A stretch of 64,000 nucleotides of DNA from Terriglobales bacterium (GTDB lineage: Bacteria; Acidobacteriota; Terriglobia; Terriglobales; Acidobacteriaceae), in NCBI GenBank assembly GCA_035764005.1, contig DASTZZ010000099.1, forward strand, positions 1-64,000. The letters run 5' to 3'. Positions 52,922 to 63,600 of this stretch are shown in pieces. The notes beneath the pieces are model-generated. The model ran no database searches and had not been told where the DNA came from. It saw only the letters and a program-made list of their open reading frames with translations. The first letter of the stretch is position 1. Each line of letters starts with the position of its first letter. The translations under genes and the position numbers were made by a program.

Positions 52922-55900
52922 GTGGGCATTTCGTATTCGCAGCTCAATTCGAAGCAAAAAGAAGCCGCCAACCATGTGTACGGTCCCATGCTGGTGCTCG
53001 CCGGCGCCGGCACAGGCAAGACCAGTGTTCTCGTCCATCGCATCTCGCGGCTGATTCTCGGCAAGCACGCCCGGCCAAACGAAATTCGGGCATTCACGTT
53101 TACGCACAAAGCTGCACGCGAGATTCGATCGCGTGTGGCGAAGTCCTCGGCGGGAATTGCGGCTGGGGGTCTGAATGCATCTACTTTCCACGGGTACTGC
53201 TATCAACTTCTGCGCGAGGCAGGTGAGGACTTTCAACTGCTCGACCAATGTGAGCTGTGGACCTTTCTGCGTCAACGCGTCGCCGATCTGCCGCTGAATC
53301 GATTCTTGCGCGCGGCGAATCCCGGGCGCTTTCTAAAAGATCTGCTCGCCTTTTTCGATCGTTGCTCCGATGAACTTGTCACAGCTGAAGTCTATGCCGA
53401 TTACATTGCACGCGTGAGTCGCGGCGAGTTGCGTCTGCCGCGAGTCGCGAAAAAAAAACAAGCAGAGGTGATGACGCGCGACGAAGTTTTAGAACGTTGC
53501 GAGGAAATCTCGGCGATCTTCAGGACGGTTGACAAGCTGCTTGCGGAAAATCGTCTGCTTACCTTCGGAGCGCTCGTTTCCCGTACTGCTACGCTGCTCA
53601 CAAATGACAGTCAGCTATTGCAGCGCGAGCGCAGTAGCGCGCGCTTTCTTCTGATCGACGAATTCCAGGACTCGAATCACGCCCAGATCGAACTGGCGCG
53701 CGTGCTTGCGGGGGAAGCACAAAATGTGTTCGCGGTGGGCGATCCCGATCAAGCGATCTATCATTTCCGCGGAGCGTCAAGCGCGGCCTTCAACGAGTTC
53801 GCCAATGTTTTTGACAAACTGGACCGCCGGCATCTGATCAACCTTGCAGAGAATCAGCGCTCGACGCAGAACATTCTCGACTGCGGCTACGCGGCAATTC
53901 GCCACAACCCGAAGCTGACCGAAGGCGGGAGTCGCCTGCAGTTTGATCGCGAAAAGTTGATTTCTGCACGCGACATCGAAGAAGGCAATCGCGGCAGCGG
54001 ATTGCTCTTCGGCGCTCAACCCGTTGATGTTGTTCCATATCGGAACTACGAAGAAGAGTGCTCCGATGTTGCAGAGCGGATTCTGGCGCTGCACGCCGAT
54101 GGTGCGCGCTGGAGCGACTGTGCCGTGCTCTTCCGCAGCCACTCGAATGCCGAAGGTCTCGTCGAAGAACTCGGAGCGCGCTCGATTCCGTTCGAAGTTC
54201 AGGACACCGACCTGTTCGAAAGCGACGCTCTCCGTGATGTAATGGCATGGCTTCACTGTGTGCATTCCCGCAACGAGGATGTGAGCTTCTTCCGGCTTGC
54301 TCTGCGGGAGGGATCGGGAGTCGATCTTTCTGAGCTGCATGAGAAATTATCGTCGGCTGCGCGGGGGACCAAAGTCGCGACTGTGCTTGAAAACGTGAAT
54401 GGTGGTCCGGAACTGCTCCGCGTCCTGCAGGTCTTTTCGGATCAACACGGATCTGAGAGTAAGGACCTGGTCCAGACAGTCCATGCCGCAGCCGATCTTC
54501 TCGGAATCGCTCGCAATGGGATCGAGCTCACGAGGTTTCTCGACTTCACGCGCAAGTGGCTGGGAAGCCGGATTTGCGCGACCGGTAAGCTGAGCGAGTT
54601 TCTCGAATTTCTCGATCTCTACCGCGAAGGCGGGGGGACGCTTGCCTTGTCCCCACCTGAGCGTCCCGAAGAGGAATTCGCAGGCGCTTCACAGGAAGCC
54701 GCCCCTGATGAACACGATGCTGTGAAGCTGCTGACCGTCCACGCGGCAAAAGGACTCGAGTTCAAAAACGTCTTTGTTCTGAGGGTGGTCAGTCCGTCGT
54801 TTCCTACCAACTATAAGGAAACACTTTTCGAATTTCCGCGAGAATTGAGTCCCGGAAGCTACCGCATCGAAAAAGCCGACGACCAGATTCATAAGGAAGA
54901 AGAAAGGCGTCTTTTTTACGTTGCAGTGACTCGCGCGCGCGACACGCTCAGCCTCTACGGCAAGAAGCGCGTAAGTAAGAAGAAGGACGCGGAAATTCCA
55001 CCGACTTATCTGCGCGAGATGAGTGAGGACCAGGCCCTCAAGCAGGCGCTCTGCATCCGTGATCCCATTTTGGTTCAGCGTGACGAAGTCACAGTCGAAA
55101 CGCCGGCATGGGTAACGCTGGCCGCCGAAAAAGTTGCGGGCAAGATCGAGTTGAGCGCGTCGGCCATCGAGGCGTATGCGACGTGTCCGATGAAATTCGC
55201 CTTGCAGAAGCGCTGGCGTTTGCCCGAGGAGCCGTCGGCCGCGCTTCAATATGGGGCGGCCATGCACACCGCGCTCAAAGATTTCTATGAAGCGGCATCG
55301 CGAGGAATCGATCGCACTGCCGACGAAACTGTGGAAATCTTCCGGCGCGAGTTCGAGCACGCCAAGATCGATGAAGAGCTCCAGCGAAGGCTGTACGAGA
55401 GACAAGGCGAAGAGCAACTGCGTCAATTTATTGCGCTTCGTGCGGTCGAACCCAGGCCGCACGTGCTGTGCACTGAAAAATCAATTCGCTATACGATCGA
55501 AAACGTGGTGATCAATGGTCGCATCGATCGGATCGATCGTTTGGAAGGTGGCGGCGTCCTCGTCCTCGACTACAAAACTGGCGCACCACGCAACACCCTT
55601 GATGCTGTGAACAGCATTCAACTCGGGCTCTATTCGTTGGCGGCGGAGCTCGAAGGCCATCGCGTAGAGCGAGCCGCCTTCTACAACCTTGAAGACAATA
55701 CAACTGCTGAAACGACCAGCGTTAAAAAAGAAAAAATCTATGAACAGGTGATGGAAGTCGCCGAAGGCATTCGCAACGCGAACTTCGCGCCGACGCCTGG
55801 GTTCCATTGCAGGAATTGTGGATACAGGACTCTGTGTCCAGCAACGGTGGAGACGGTGTTCGAACCGGGCGAGAAGAGAGCCGCAGGACTTGGTGTCTAG
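52922..55900 (+). CDS. Single-chain UvrD-family helicase with RecB-type nuclease and Fe-S cysteines
   Basis: A 992-residue SF1 helicase-nuclease. The N-terminus has the Q motif SQLNSKQKEAANH and Walker A AGAGTGKT (27-34), then FTFTHKAAREI, LIDEFQDSNHAQ (Walker B, about 245), GDPDQAIYHFRGA, LLTVHAAKGLEFKNV and RRLFYVAVTRARDTL. From about residue 735 a PD-(D/E)xK nuclease of RecB/AddB type follows: LSASAIEAYATCPMKFALQ, GRIDRIDRL (about 865), VLDYKTGAP (about 883). The Cys of YATCP with C-x2-C-x5-C in FHCRNCGYRTLCP (about 962-971) forms the pattern of the AddB/Cas4-like 4Fe-4S nuclease. GTG start with weak ribosome-binding site. Probable role: DNA end processing and repair. Confidence 0.93.
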   Translation: MGISYSQLNSKQKEAANHVYGPMLVLAGAGTGKTSVLVHRISRLILGKHARPNEIRAFTFTHKAAREIRSRVAKSSAGIAAGGLNASTFHGYCYQLLREAGEDFQLLDQCELWTFLRQRVADLPLNRFLRAANPGRFLKDLLAFFDRCSDELVTAEVYADYIARVSRGELRLPRVAKKKQAEVMTRDEVLERCEEISAIFRTVDKLLAENRLLTFGALVSRTATLLTNDSQLLQRERSSARFLLIDEFQDSNHAQIELARVLAGEAQNVFAVGDPDQAIYHFRGASSAAFNEFANVFDKLDRRHLINLAENQRSTQNILDCGYAAIRHNPKLTEGGSRLQFDREKLISARDIEEGNRGSGLLFGAQPVDVVPYRNYEEECSDVAERILALHADGARWSDCAVLFRSHSNAEGLVEELGARSIPFEVQDTDLFESDALRDVMAWLHCVHSRNEDVSFFRLALREGSGVDLSELHEKLSSAARGTKVATVLENVNGGPELLRVLQVFSDQHGSESKDLVQTVHAAADLLGIARNGIELTRFLDFTRKWLGSRICATGKLSEFLEFLDLYREGGGTLALSPPERPEEEFAGASQEAAPDEHDAVKLLTVHAAKGLEFKNVFVLRVVSPSFPTNYKETLFEFPRELSPGSYRIEKADDQIHKEEERRLFYVAVTRARDTLSLYGKKRVSKKKDAEIPPTYLREMSEDQALKQALCIRDPILVQRDEVTVETPAWVTLAAEKVAGKIELSASAIEAYATCPMKFALQKRWRLPEEPSAALQYGAAMHTALKDFYEAASRGIDRTADETVEIFRREFEHAKIDEELQRRLYERQGEEQLRQFIALRAVEPRPHVLCTEKSIRYTIENVVINGRIDRIDRLEGGGVLVLDYKTGAPRNTLDAVNSIQLGLYSLAAELEGHRVERAAFYNLEDNTTAETTSVKKEKIYEQVMEVAEGIRNANFAPTPGFHCRNCGYRTLCPATVETVFEPGEKRAAGLGV

Positions 55901-55905
55901 TCTGA

Positions 55906-55933
55906 GTAGAGACGCGGCATGCCGCGTCTCTAC
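55906..55933. repeat. Perfect 28-base palindrome between convergent genes
   Basis: GTAGAGACGCGGCA is followed immediately by its reverse complement. It starts five bases after the helicase stop and ends 13 bases before the end of the dehydrogenase gene on the other strand. There is no T tract. A bidirectional transcript end or a dispersed palindrome of the type often seen in Acidobacteria are both possible. Confidence 0.9.
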
Positions 55934-55945
55934 CGGAGATCCGAC

Positions 55946-57145
55946 CTAAGCCGCTTTTGCTCCATCTGCCCAAGGATCTAGCACAACTTTCGTGCAGTGA
56001 TCTTCCTTGTCCCGGAACATTTTGTACGCCTCTGGCGCTTTCGACAGCGGTAGGCGGTGACTGATCACGACAGTTGGGTCGATTTCACCTCGCTCGATTC
56101 GCTCCAGCAGCGGACGCATGTAGCGCATCATGTGCGTCTGTCCCATTTTGAAAGTGAGACCTTTATTCATGGCCGCTCCGAAAGGAATCTTGTCGAGGAA
56201 GCCTCCATAAACACCAGGGACCGAAACGGTCCCGCCTTTTCGGCACGCCATAATGCATTGCCGCAGCACGTTTGGACGATCCGTTGCGAGCTTCATGGCC
56301 TGTTTGGCGCGATCGACCAGGAACGGCAGCGTGTGTCCGTACGCTTCCATGCCGACCGCGTCCATGCATGAGTCCGGACCGCGATTACCGGTCATATCTT
56401 TGAGAGTCTGTACAACGTCCTCTACCTGCTCGTAGTTGATCGTCTCCGCACCGGCATCTTCGGCTAAGCGCAGGCGTTCCGGAATGCGATCGATCGCAAT
56501 CACCCGCCCCGCTCCGAGCATGAACGCGCTGCGGATCGCGAACTGGCCCACAGGTCCACATCCCCAGATGGCAACCGTGTCACCAGGACGAATGTTGCAG
56601 TTCTCCGCTCCCATGTAGCCGGTAGGGAATATATCCGAGAGGAAGACGACCTTCTCATCATCAAGTCCGTCAGGAACTTTGATTGGACCAACGTCCGCGC
56701 AAGGTACACGCGCGTACTGTGCCTGTCCTCCTGCGTATCCGCCCAGCATGTGGGTGTAGCCAAATAGCCCAGAGGGCGAGTAGCCCATCATTTTTTCGGC
56801 AATCCAGGCGTTCGGATTAGTGTTGTCACAAAGCGACCAGAGCTCCTGCTGGCAGAAAAAGCACTTGCCGCAGGCGATGGTGAACGGCACCACAACCCGA
56901 TCTCCGACTTTCAATTTCGCACGATCAACTCCAGGTCCAACTTCGACGACTTCGCCCATAAATTCGTGCCCGAGAATGTCGCCTTGTTCCAAAGTGGGCA
57001 TGTAACCGTCATAAAGATGCAGATCGGAGCCGCAGATGCAGGTGCGCGTGACGCGGATGATCGCGTCGCGAGGATTCAGAATCTTCGGATCGGCAACGTC
57101 TTCGACGCTTAATTTTTCGATTCCCATCCAGCACAGTGCTTTCAT
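55946..57145 (-). CDS. Zinc-dependent medium-chain dehydrogenase (FdhA-like)
   Basis: A 399-residue zinc alcohol dehydrogenase close to glutathione-independent formaldehyde dehydrogenases. Catalytic zinc ligands are Cys38 (ICGSD) and His60-Glu61 (GHEF); structural zinc ligands are Cys92, Cys95, Cys98 and Cys106 ([16 protein letters not shown]). The NAD site is [33 protein letters not shown] and [19 protein letters not shown] mark the FdhA-like group. It follows the SRPBCC gene with a four-base overlap, so the two are co-translated. Substrate specificity is not certain. Confidence 0.92.
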   Translation of the reverse strand: MKALCWMGIEKLSVEDVADPKILNPRDAIIRVTRTCICGSDLHLYDGYMPTLEQGDILGHEFMGEVVEVGPGVDRAKLKVGDRVVVPFTIACGKCFFCQQELWSLCDNTNPNAWIAEKMMGYSPSGLFGYTHMLGGYAGGQAQYARVPCADVGPIKVPDGLDDEKVVFLSDIFPTGYMGAENCNIRPGDTVAIWGCGPVGQFAIRSAFMLGAGRVIAIDRIPERLRLAEDAGAETINYEQVEDVVQTLKDMTGNRGPDSCMDAVGMEAYGHTLPFLVDRAKQAMKLATDRPNVLRQCIMACRKGGTVSVPGVYGGFLDKIPFGAAMNKGLTFKMGQTHMMRYMRPLLERIERGEIDPTVVISHRLPLSKAPEAYKMFRDKEDHCTKVVLDPWADGAKAA

Positions 57146-57918
57146 GACGCGCTCCTTTGCGTTTGCAGTTGTTGGAGATTGGCTTCGAACTCGGCGGGCT
57201 TGCGCTTCTCGGGATAGGCGGCATGAATGGCTTTGTCGAGCCGCGAGCGCGGGCCGTGCGTCTGGCCTTCGATGTTGGGGATCTCGCCAGCTTCCATCAA
57301 TGCTTTGAAGCGGCGCAGATCCTCGCGCATCATGAACTCAGGATCTTTGCCGAAGGCGAGCGCCACTGCTTTGCCGAGAGCGCCGGCCACCGGACGACAC
57401 TGCATCGATGCCGTCACGATCGTGCCGCGATCTCCGACGGCAGTACGGAAGTGAACCGAGCCGCGGCAATCGATGTCAGAACCTTCGAGCGAGCGCCAGA
57501 CGATCCATTCGTTCTCACGCTGATCGACGATCTCCGCCGTCCAGCGGACGTTCATTCCCATGCGCCCGAGCGCCGTCCATTCCGAACGGCCATTGCTCAG
57601 AACTTTCACCGATTCCAAGTTGCGCATGAATTTTGGAAGGTTTTCGAAATCGCGCCAGAACTGAAAAGCCTGCTCGGGTGAGCAGTTGATAGCAAAGCTG
57701 GTTTCGACGTACCACTCCTGATCGGCTTCTTCCAGAGTTGCGCCGCGATACGCGAGCAGACCACCGGCGGCTGCGAGTGCGAAGCCGGGCTTCGAGCGTC
57801 GCGAGAGGCCGAACAGTGCAAGAGCACCGCCGCCCAGCATCGAGCCCCAGCGAATTACGTCGAACTTACGGCCCTGCGCGCGTCCATTGGGAAACTGAAT
57901 GACTGAATCGGAATCCAT
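57142..57918 (-). CDS. SRPBCC-fold protein with N-terminal membrane helices
   Basis: A 258-residue protein. ATG at 57918 follows GAGGAG. An N-terminal glycine-rich hydrophobic pair ([31 protein letters not shown]) is followed by a START/SRPBCC (polyketide cyclase/dehydrase-like) domain at about 75-220: [56 protein letters not shown]. Such proteins bind hydrophobic ligands. The C-terminus is charged. It overlaps the dehydrogenase by four bases (ATGA), so both are likely one operon and may act on or protect against the same compound; this is inference. Confidence 0.88.
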   Translation of the reverse strand: MDSDSVIQFPNGRAQGRKFDVIRWGSMLGGGALALFGLSRRSKPGFALAAAGGLLAYRGATLEEADQEWYVETSFAINCSPEQAFQFWRDFENLPKFMRNLESVKVLSNGRSEWTALGRMGMNVRWTAEIVDQRENEWIVWRSLEGSDIDCRGSVHFRTAVGDRGTIVTASMQCRPVAGALGKAVALAFGKDPEFMMREDLRRFKALMEAGEIPNIEGQTHGPRSRLDKAIHAAYPEKRKPAEFEANLQQLQTQRSAS

Positions 57919-58182
57919 AAAGCTCCTCAAACAGGAAAGCGGTTGTTATGAGAGGAAACGAGTATCGACAAATAGGCGAGCAAAGTATGTAGGATGCCCA
58001 GATTTTTTGAGAAGAGCGCTAAGGTACTCTCGATTGATGGCCAGCAATGGAGCTGATAGCTGCCTTCGGAGGGACTTTGATCGAGCTATTGCAAGCCAGC
58101 AGCTTGCGTTGTAGATCTTTGCTGCTCGTAATGGAGTAGAAAACCGGCGGAGCGCGGCCGGACCAGAATCAATTAACTGTGT

Positions 58183-58515
58183 CTATCTGTGTCCGGCGTA
58201 GTATTTGCCGATGATCACGCCGATCTCAACTGCGGAATCTGGTCCAAGATCGTCAAACGCGAAGCCAATGCCTTTCTCTTCCGAGTAGCGGACTTCACAA
58301 TTCAGTACGCGCTCGATGCCTTCGGTGGGATCGACGATGCGCAACGTGACCATCTGCCCTGGACGATAGAGCTTGGGATCGCACTCGCACAGCAGGCCGC
58401 CCTGGCCAATCACGCGAAGCGCACCAATTTTCTTGCCGTTCGCGTCTTCCACGTAAGCAGCAGCTTCGGGCGGCAGAGTTACTCGCTCATACTTTCGCTT
58501 CTCAGCTTGATCCAT
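58183..58515 (-). CDS. PilZ-domain protein
   Basis: A 110-residue PilZ domain. The N-terminal MDQAEKRKYERVTLP has the RxxxR-like c-di-GMP-binding arginines in degenerate form (EKRKYERV), and GALRVIGQGGLLCECDPKL stands where the D/NxSxxG motif is expected; the Asp/Asn-x-Ser is not intact (VIGQGG), so nucleotide binding may be weak or lost. AAAGGAGAT precedes the ATG. It lies 11 bases downstream of the DPP III-like gene on the same strand, so they probably form an operon. Role: c-di-GMP-related or structural, not provable here. Confidence 0.82.
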   Translation of the reverse strand: MDQAEKRKYERVTLPPEAAAYVEDANGKKIGALRVIGQGGLLCECDPKLYRPGQMVTLRIVDPTEGIERVLNCEVRYSEEKGIGFAFDDLGPDSAVEIGVIIGKYYAGHR

Positions 58516-58526
58516 CGAGATCTCCT

Positions 58527-60242
58527 TTATTGGACCTTTTCGGGAAACGGCTGCACTGGATCGACGTCAACCGGGATATTGCGCAACTCTGCCATCGCCG
58601 ACTGCAATTCGCTCGGCATCACGTCATACTTCTTGAACCATGCCGCCGCCCGATCGCGATCGCCTGTAGCTTCCTGCTCCAGCAACTCCTTCGCGAGCGC
58701 TGCAATGGTATCGGGCATCTTGGCGTAGTCCACGTGATAGCGGCCGGATGCATCGCGCGTGATCGCCTTCTGCTCACTGAGGTAGTTGAATTCCATCATC
58801 TCGGCGCGTCCGTGGGCCTCGCCTACGCCGAAGCGTACCGTGCGAAAGATTCCGGCCACGTACGAAGCATAGTATTCCTGCTCGCGCTCCTTCGGGAGCA
58901 CTCCCTTGTCCATGAGAAACTTCAATGCAAACATGCCGACCACGTCGGCTTTTGCTTCTTCCAATCCGGGGTAGATGTCGGCCAGCGCCTCGCGAATATC
59001 CTTCTTGCCCGACCCGGTGCGCGAGTAGGCGGGACCGAGCCCATGGCAGATTTCGTGCATCACCGTGCTTGCCATGTAGCCATCAGCAGTGGCCTGCGCC
59101 GCCTGTGCGGGATCCATGATGCCTTTCGCGAGCGGCAGGATCACGTAGTTCACGCGCGCGTCCATGTAGTTCTTGAAAAAGATTTTCTTCGTACCTTTTT
59201 GTTCGTGGATGCGCGCATCATTCGGGAGATTGTCGGCTACAGCCTGGTAGCCGTGGCGCAGATCGCCGCCGCGGAATGGAGTGTCCATCACTTCCATCGG
59301 CGTGGGCTGGCCGGCTTTCGACGGACGATCTTCTGGCGCTAGCGGCAGCGCGTCCTGAACCTCGGGAACATGCTGTTGATAGACGGCCAGCTTCGCGCTC
59401 TCGGCTTCGTTGCGAATCATCACCGCTGCGCCGTAAGAAGTCTTCACTCCGAGCACGCCGTCGAGATAGGTCTCGTAAGGCGCCATGATCACGTCGAACT
59501 TTGGATTCTGCAGATCGACCCAGGCCAGATCGCTCTTGTAGTAATCGTCGGAGAGCAGAGCGTCGGCACGCAGGCGAAGAAAATCAGCGAAAGCTTTGTC
59601 CTCGGAGAGATCGGCGGCTTCGCGCAGGTCCTTTGCAGCCGGAATCAGGAACTGGCGAAACGCGGTGCGATAGGGAATTGCTTCCAGTTGATCGCCGTTG
59701 CGGCGGATCACGGTGTATGGACTGTAGAGTTCGTCCTTTTGATCCGGATGTGCAGCCACATACTTCTCAAGTTCCTCGCGAGTGAGTTCCTCGGGATATA
59801 GTCCGCGGCCAGGCGGCATCGGCTTCGTGCCGACAAACGGCTTGTTGTCGTTCGTCAGGTCAAAGCGGCTGCCGTTAATGATCAGGAATTGCCGCAGCTT
59901 GACGTCGCGCGGATTCTTCGAGTTCTCCAGGCTCTTGTAGAGTTCCAGGCCCTCCGGATCGCTCTGCCGCCAGAAGATGTCATCGAGATAGCGTGAGGCA
60001 TCGACCAGCTTGTCGATCATCTGCAGCTCGCGTGCAGAGAATTTCGATTTATCAAACGGGATCACAACCCGCTTGTATTTCGCCAGCCGTTCCGCCAAAT
60101 CCGGCACAACGTATTCAGGCTTTGCGAACCGCGAGACGCCGTGGTGCAGCGGCGTGCTGGCTTTCCTGGATTTGCTCTGAGCGATCAAAAACGAAGAGAA
60201 AAGAATCAAAAGGAAGATGCAAGACAGTTTGTAAGAAGACAC
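58527..60242 (-). CDS. Exported dipeptidyl-peptidase III-like (M49) metallopeptidase
   Basis: A 571-residue exported metalloprotease. GTG at 60242 gives a clean signal peptide (SSYKLSCIFLLILFSSFLIAQ); a TTG at 60272 would place ten residues before it. The zinc site is HEICHGLGP with a second motif EEAKADVVG downstream, matching the M49 layout of HExxGH plus EExxA(E/D) but with the shorter HExxH form, as described in some bacterial DPP III proteins. LVIPFDKSK-like N-terminal segments and ARVNYVILPLAKGIMDP also fit the family. Expected to release dipeptides or act on peptides outside the cytoplasmic membrane. Followed closely by the PilZ gene. Confidence 0.85.
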   Translation of the reverse strand: MSSYKLSCIFLLILFSSFLIAQSKSRKASTPLHHGVSRFAKPEYVVPDLAERLAKYKRVVIPFDKSKFSARELQMIDKLVDASRYLDDIFWRQSDPEGLELYKSLENSKNPRDVKLRQFLIINGSRFDLTNDNKPFVGTKPMPPGRGLYPEELTREELEKYVAAHPDQKDELYSPYTVIRRNGDQLEAIPYRTAFRQFLIPAAKDLREAADLSEDKAFADFLRLRADALLSDDYYKSDLAWVDLQNPKFDVIMAPYETYLDGVLGVKTSYGAAVMIRNEAESAKLAVYQQHVPEVQDALPLAPEDRPSKAGQPTPMEVMDTPFRGGDLRHGYQAVADNLPNDARIHEQKGTKKIFFKNYMDARVNYVILPLAKGIMDPAQAAQATADGYMASTVMHEICHGLGPAYSRTGSGKKDIREALADIYPGLEEAKADVVGMFALKFLMDKGVLPKEREQEYYASYVAGIFRTVRFGVGEAHGRAEMMEFNYLSEQKAITRDASGRYHVDYAKMPDTIAALAKELLEQEATGDRDRAAAWFKKYDVMPSELQSAMAELRNIPVDVDPVQPFPEKVQ

Positions 60243-60272
60243 GGCCTGAATTTTAGCAGTAGCCGCTCGCAA

Positions 60273-60660
60273 GCTTCGGGTCGGAGGACCAGGATGGAGG
60301 TCGAGCCGATTTCGATGGCGAATCAGCCGAATTCTGCTAAGATTTCCACAGCTCTCGCCGATTCCCGCGTTCCCCTCTACATGATTGTTTCTGTGCGCAC
60401 CTGCAGCAACTCAGGTGCAACATCGTGGGTTCCTGCCGCAATATCCACAACATATTGTGTGCCGTTGTTGACGCAAGCTACTGCCAATCGTAAATTGAGC
60501 AGGTCGCTTTCTTCTCTGGCCGGTAGCATCATGGGCCAAAGCGGCAGGTGTAACCATTTGAGTCAACACGACGCAATGGCGCTCAAATTGACCGCACCTC
60601 GGCCTGAATCTCGAGTTTCGCGATTCACCGTCCTCCCCTCTTTCCTCCAAGGAGCGTGCA
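60273..60660. other. 388-base intergenic region upstream of smc
   Basis: No convincing gene: the plus frame 60141-60668 runs into the start of smc and overlaps the divergent gene, with a Ser-rich translation. The promoters of smc and of the DPP III-like gene should lie here but no clear boxes are visible. Confidence 0.6.
60649..60654 (+). promoter_or_regulatory. Ribosome-binding site deciding the smc start
   Basis: AAGGAG lies six bases before the GTG at 60661. This and the immediate LKLKKLQILGFKSF sequence fix the smc start even though the codon is GTG. Confidence 0.85.
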
Positions 60661-63600
60661 GTGCTTAAGCTCAAAAAGCTTCAGATTCTCGGCTTCAAAT
60701 CTTTCTGTGACCGGACCGAACTCAAGTTTCACGGAGAAGGCATAGCCGCGATCGTCGGACCGAACGGATGCGGCAAGTCCAATGTCTCCGACGCGATCTC
60801 GTGGGTTCTTGGCGAGCAATCAGCGCGCAGCCTGCGTGGCGCCCGCATGGAAGATGTGATCTTCGCCGGCACACGTGATCGCAAGCCCACCGGCATGGCG
60901 GAAGTTTCGCTCACGCTGATCGATCCGGAGGTCTACGAAGGAGATCACAGCGCTGCGCCTGAAATCGATATTCAGGATGAACTCACGGGTGAGGACTGGG
61001 ATGAGGCATCGCTGCGCGCCTCCGCCGCCGACGAGACAGCACGAGCAGAAGAAGAAGCGCGTCCTGGACAGTTAATAGACGCGGAAGGAAACGTCATTGC
61101 AGTCTCGGCGGAGAGGAACGAAGCCGAAGAAGCTCCGGGTTTCGAGGGCGAGGATCCATCTGCACCCGCATCTGTTCCCGATTCGGGAACTGCTGAAGTT
61201 CAAGCAGTAAACCCGGATGTCGTGCTCAGGATCCGCCGCCGCAAATTCAACTCGCAATTTCGAGCAGGTGAGATCGTCGTCACCCGTCGTCTGTTCCGTT
61301 CCGGTGAATCGGAATACCTGCTGAACGGGAAGCTTTGCCGCCTGCGCGATATTCAGGACATCTTCATGGGCACGGGTCTTGGCCCCGAGTCCTACGCAAT
61401 CATCGAGCAAGGACGCATCGGTCAAATCCTCTCGAGCAAGCCGCATGATCGTCGCGCCATCATCGAAGAGGCTGCGGGCATAACGAAGTTCAAGACGAAA
61501 AAGCGTCTCGCCGAGCTCCGGCTGGAGCATGCGCGTCAGAACCTGGCGCGCATCAACGACATCTTCGACGAAGTCACGCGGCAGATGAACTCACTCAAGC
61601 GTCAGGCGGCGAAGGCCGAGCGCTACGCCAAGCTGCGTGATGAAATGCGCGAGAAGCTGCGCGTAGTGCTGGCAAGCAAGCTCACGCAGATGGCGCTTGA
61701 GAATGCTGCACTCGCGGAGAAGATTCAAGCTCTCAGTATTGAAGTAGGCGATCGCGCCGGTGCAGTGGAGTTAATGGAACGCGCGCATTCGTCAGTATCC
61801 GAACGCGCCTACTCGCTCGAAGCAGAAGGTCGTGCGGTTCACGATCGTTTGAGTCAGATTGATGTCGAAGCCGGCCGGGCGAATTCGCGAGGTGCGAACA
61901 ACGAAGAGCGCTGTGCTGAGCTTGTTGTCCGCGCTGCTTCGGACGAGGCGGAACTCGAACGCACACGGACGAGACTGCAGGAACTCGCTGCTGAAGAAGG
62001 TGGAAATCGTACCGTTCTGGAATCGGCTTCAGCAGAGGTCCAGATGGCCGAAGAGCAGCATCGTTTCGAGCAGGAGCAGGCCGCCGAAGCAGGTCGCCAG
62101 CTTGCCGGCGTGGAACAGGAGCAAGAACTGCGGCGCAGATCGGTATATGAGGTGATGTCGGCGGTGACGAAGGTGCGCGGCGAGATCGCGCAAACCGAAG
62201 ATCATCTTGCCTCGCTCTCCGAGCAGACGCTCCGACTCAATTCCGAAACCGAATCGACTCTTTCAGAAGTCGAAGCGCTCGGCGGACGTCGTGGACAGGT
62301 CACGATGGAGTTTGAATCCATCAACGAGACCGTGGGTGCGCTCTCGGCTCGTATCGCTGAAGTGCGGACCAACCTTGAAGAGAAACGTGCTCTCGAACTC
62401 GAATGCAAGCGCCATCTCGACGGGCTGCGCTCGGAATTGGCAACTGCGATGGGAAAGCGCGCCTCAATTGAGGCTCTGCTGCGCGATCACGGATATTCAA
62501 CCGAATCAGTAAAGCGCTTGTTGAAGGCCAACTCGCTCGAAGGCGGGCTCGCTCCCGCCGGAGTGCTCGCGGATTTCCTTGAAGTAGACGATCAATACGA
62601 AGGAGTCATCGACGACTTCTTCCGCGACGAGCTGAACTACATCGTGGTGAAGTCGTGGAATGCCGCCGAGGAGGGAATGCGGCTGCTCAAGACTGATGTC
62701 GATGGCCGCGCAACCTTCCTGGTTCACCCCAGCGATTCTCAAGCGAAATTCTCCTTCGCGGTCGACGAAAATGCGCAGCGACAACCGGCTCGTGATTGCG
62801 TCGTTCCGCTCACCCGCTGCATTCGCGTGCTGAATGGATTCGGGAAATCACTGGAAGTGATCCTGCCCAAGCTGCGCGACGGATACATCGCTCCCGATGC
62901 TTCGGTCGCTCGCGAGTTGGCGCTGGAAAATCCCGATGCGTTCTTCCTGTCGCCCACAGGCGAAACATTTCACAACGTAACGGTCACGGGTGGTAAGCAG
63001 CGGACCGAAGGTCCGCTCTCACTCAAGCGCGAGCTGCGTGAAGTGAATCGCCTAGTCCAGATGCTGGAAGACGCGCTGCGTAACGAAGAGATGCGCGTCC
63101 AGCAATTGGGACGCGAAGTATCCGAACTGAGCGCGCTGCTCGAACGGCTGCAAGACGAGAAGCGCGAAGCCGAGAAGAACGCGCACAGCTCAGGAGTCGC
63201 GCTCAAGCAGATGGAATCGGAGCTTGCGCGAGCCGAGCAGCGATTGCATCAACTGCGCCTTGAGATGGACCGAGTACTGCAGCAGCAATCGGGCAAGCAG
63301 GAGCTGCTGGCATTCAAGCGGGAAGAGCTCGAGCGACACGAAGTGCGTCAATGCGAACTCGAACTTGAAGTCAACAATGCACAGCAGAGCTTGATCGAAC
63401 ACCGGGCCACGCGTGACTCAGCAACTCACCGCGCTGCCGAAGCCCGGGCCCGACTTGCCGCACTCGAAGAGCGTCGTCGCGCGGCGGCAGTTGCGCTTGA
63501 GCGGATCAGCCATATGGTGCGGGAAGTAAGCTCGCGAGTGGAAGCGCTCGAATCCCAAATCGCGAATGCACATGCTGAGAAGCAAGAGCGCGAAGCTGAG

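Noticed and set aside
60141-60668. Frame of 175 codons ahead of smc
   Set aside because: It overlaps the divergent peptidase start and the first bases of smc, which has a clear GTG start with AAGGAG.
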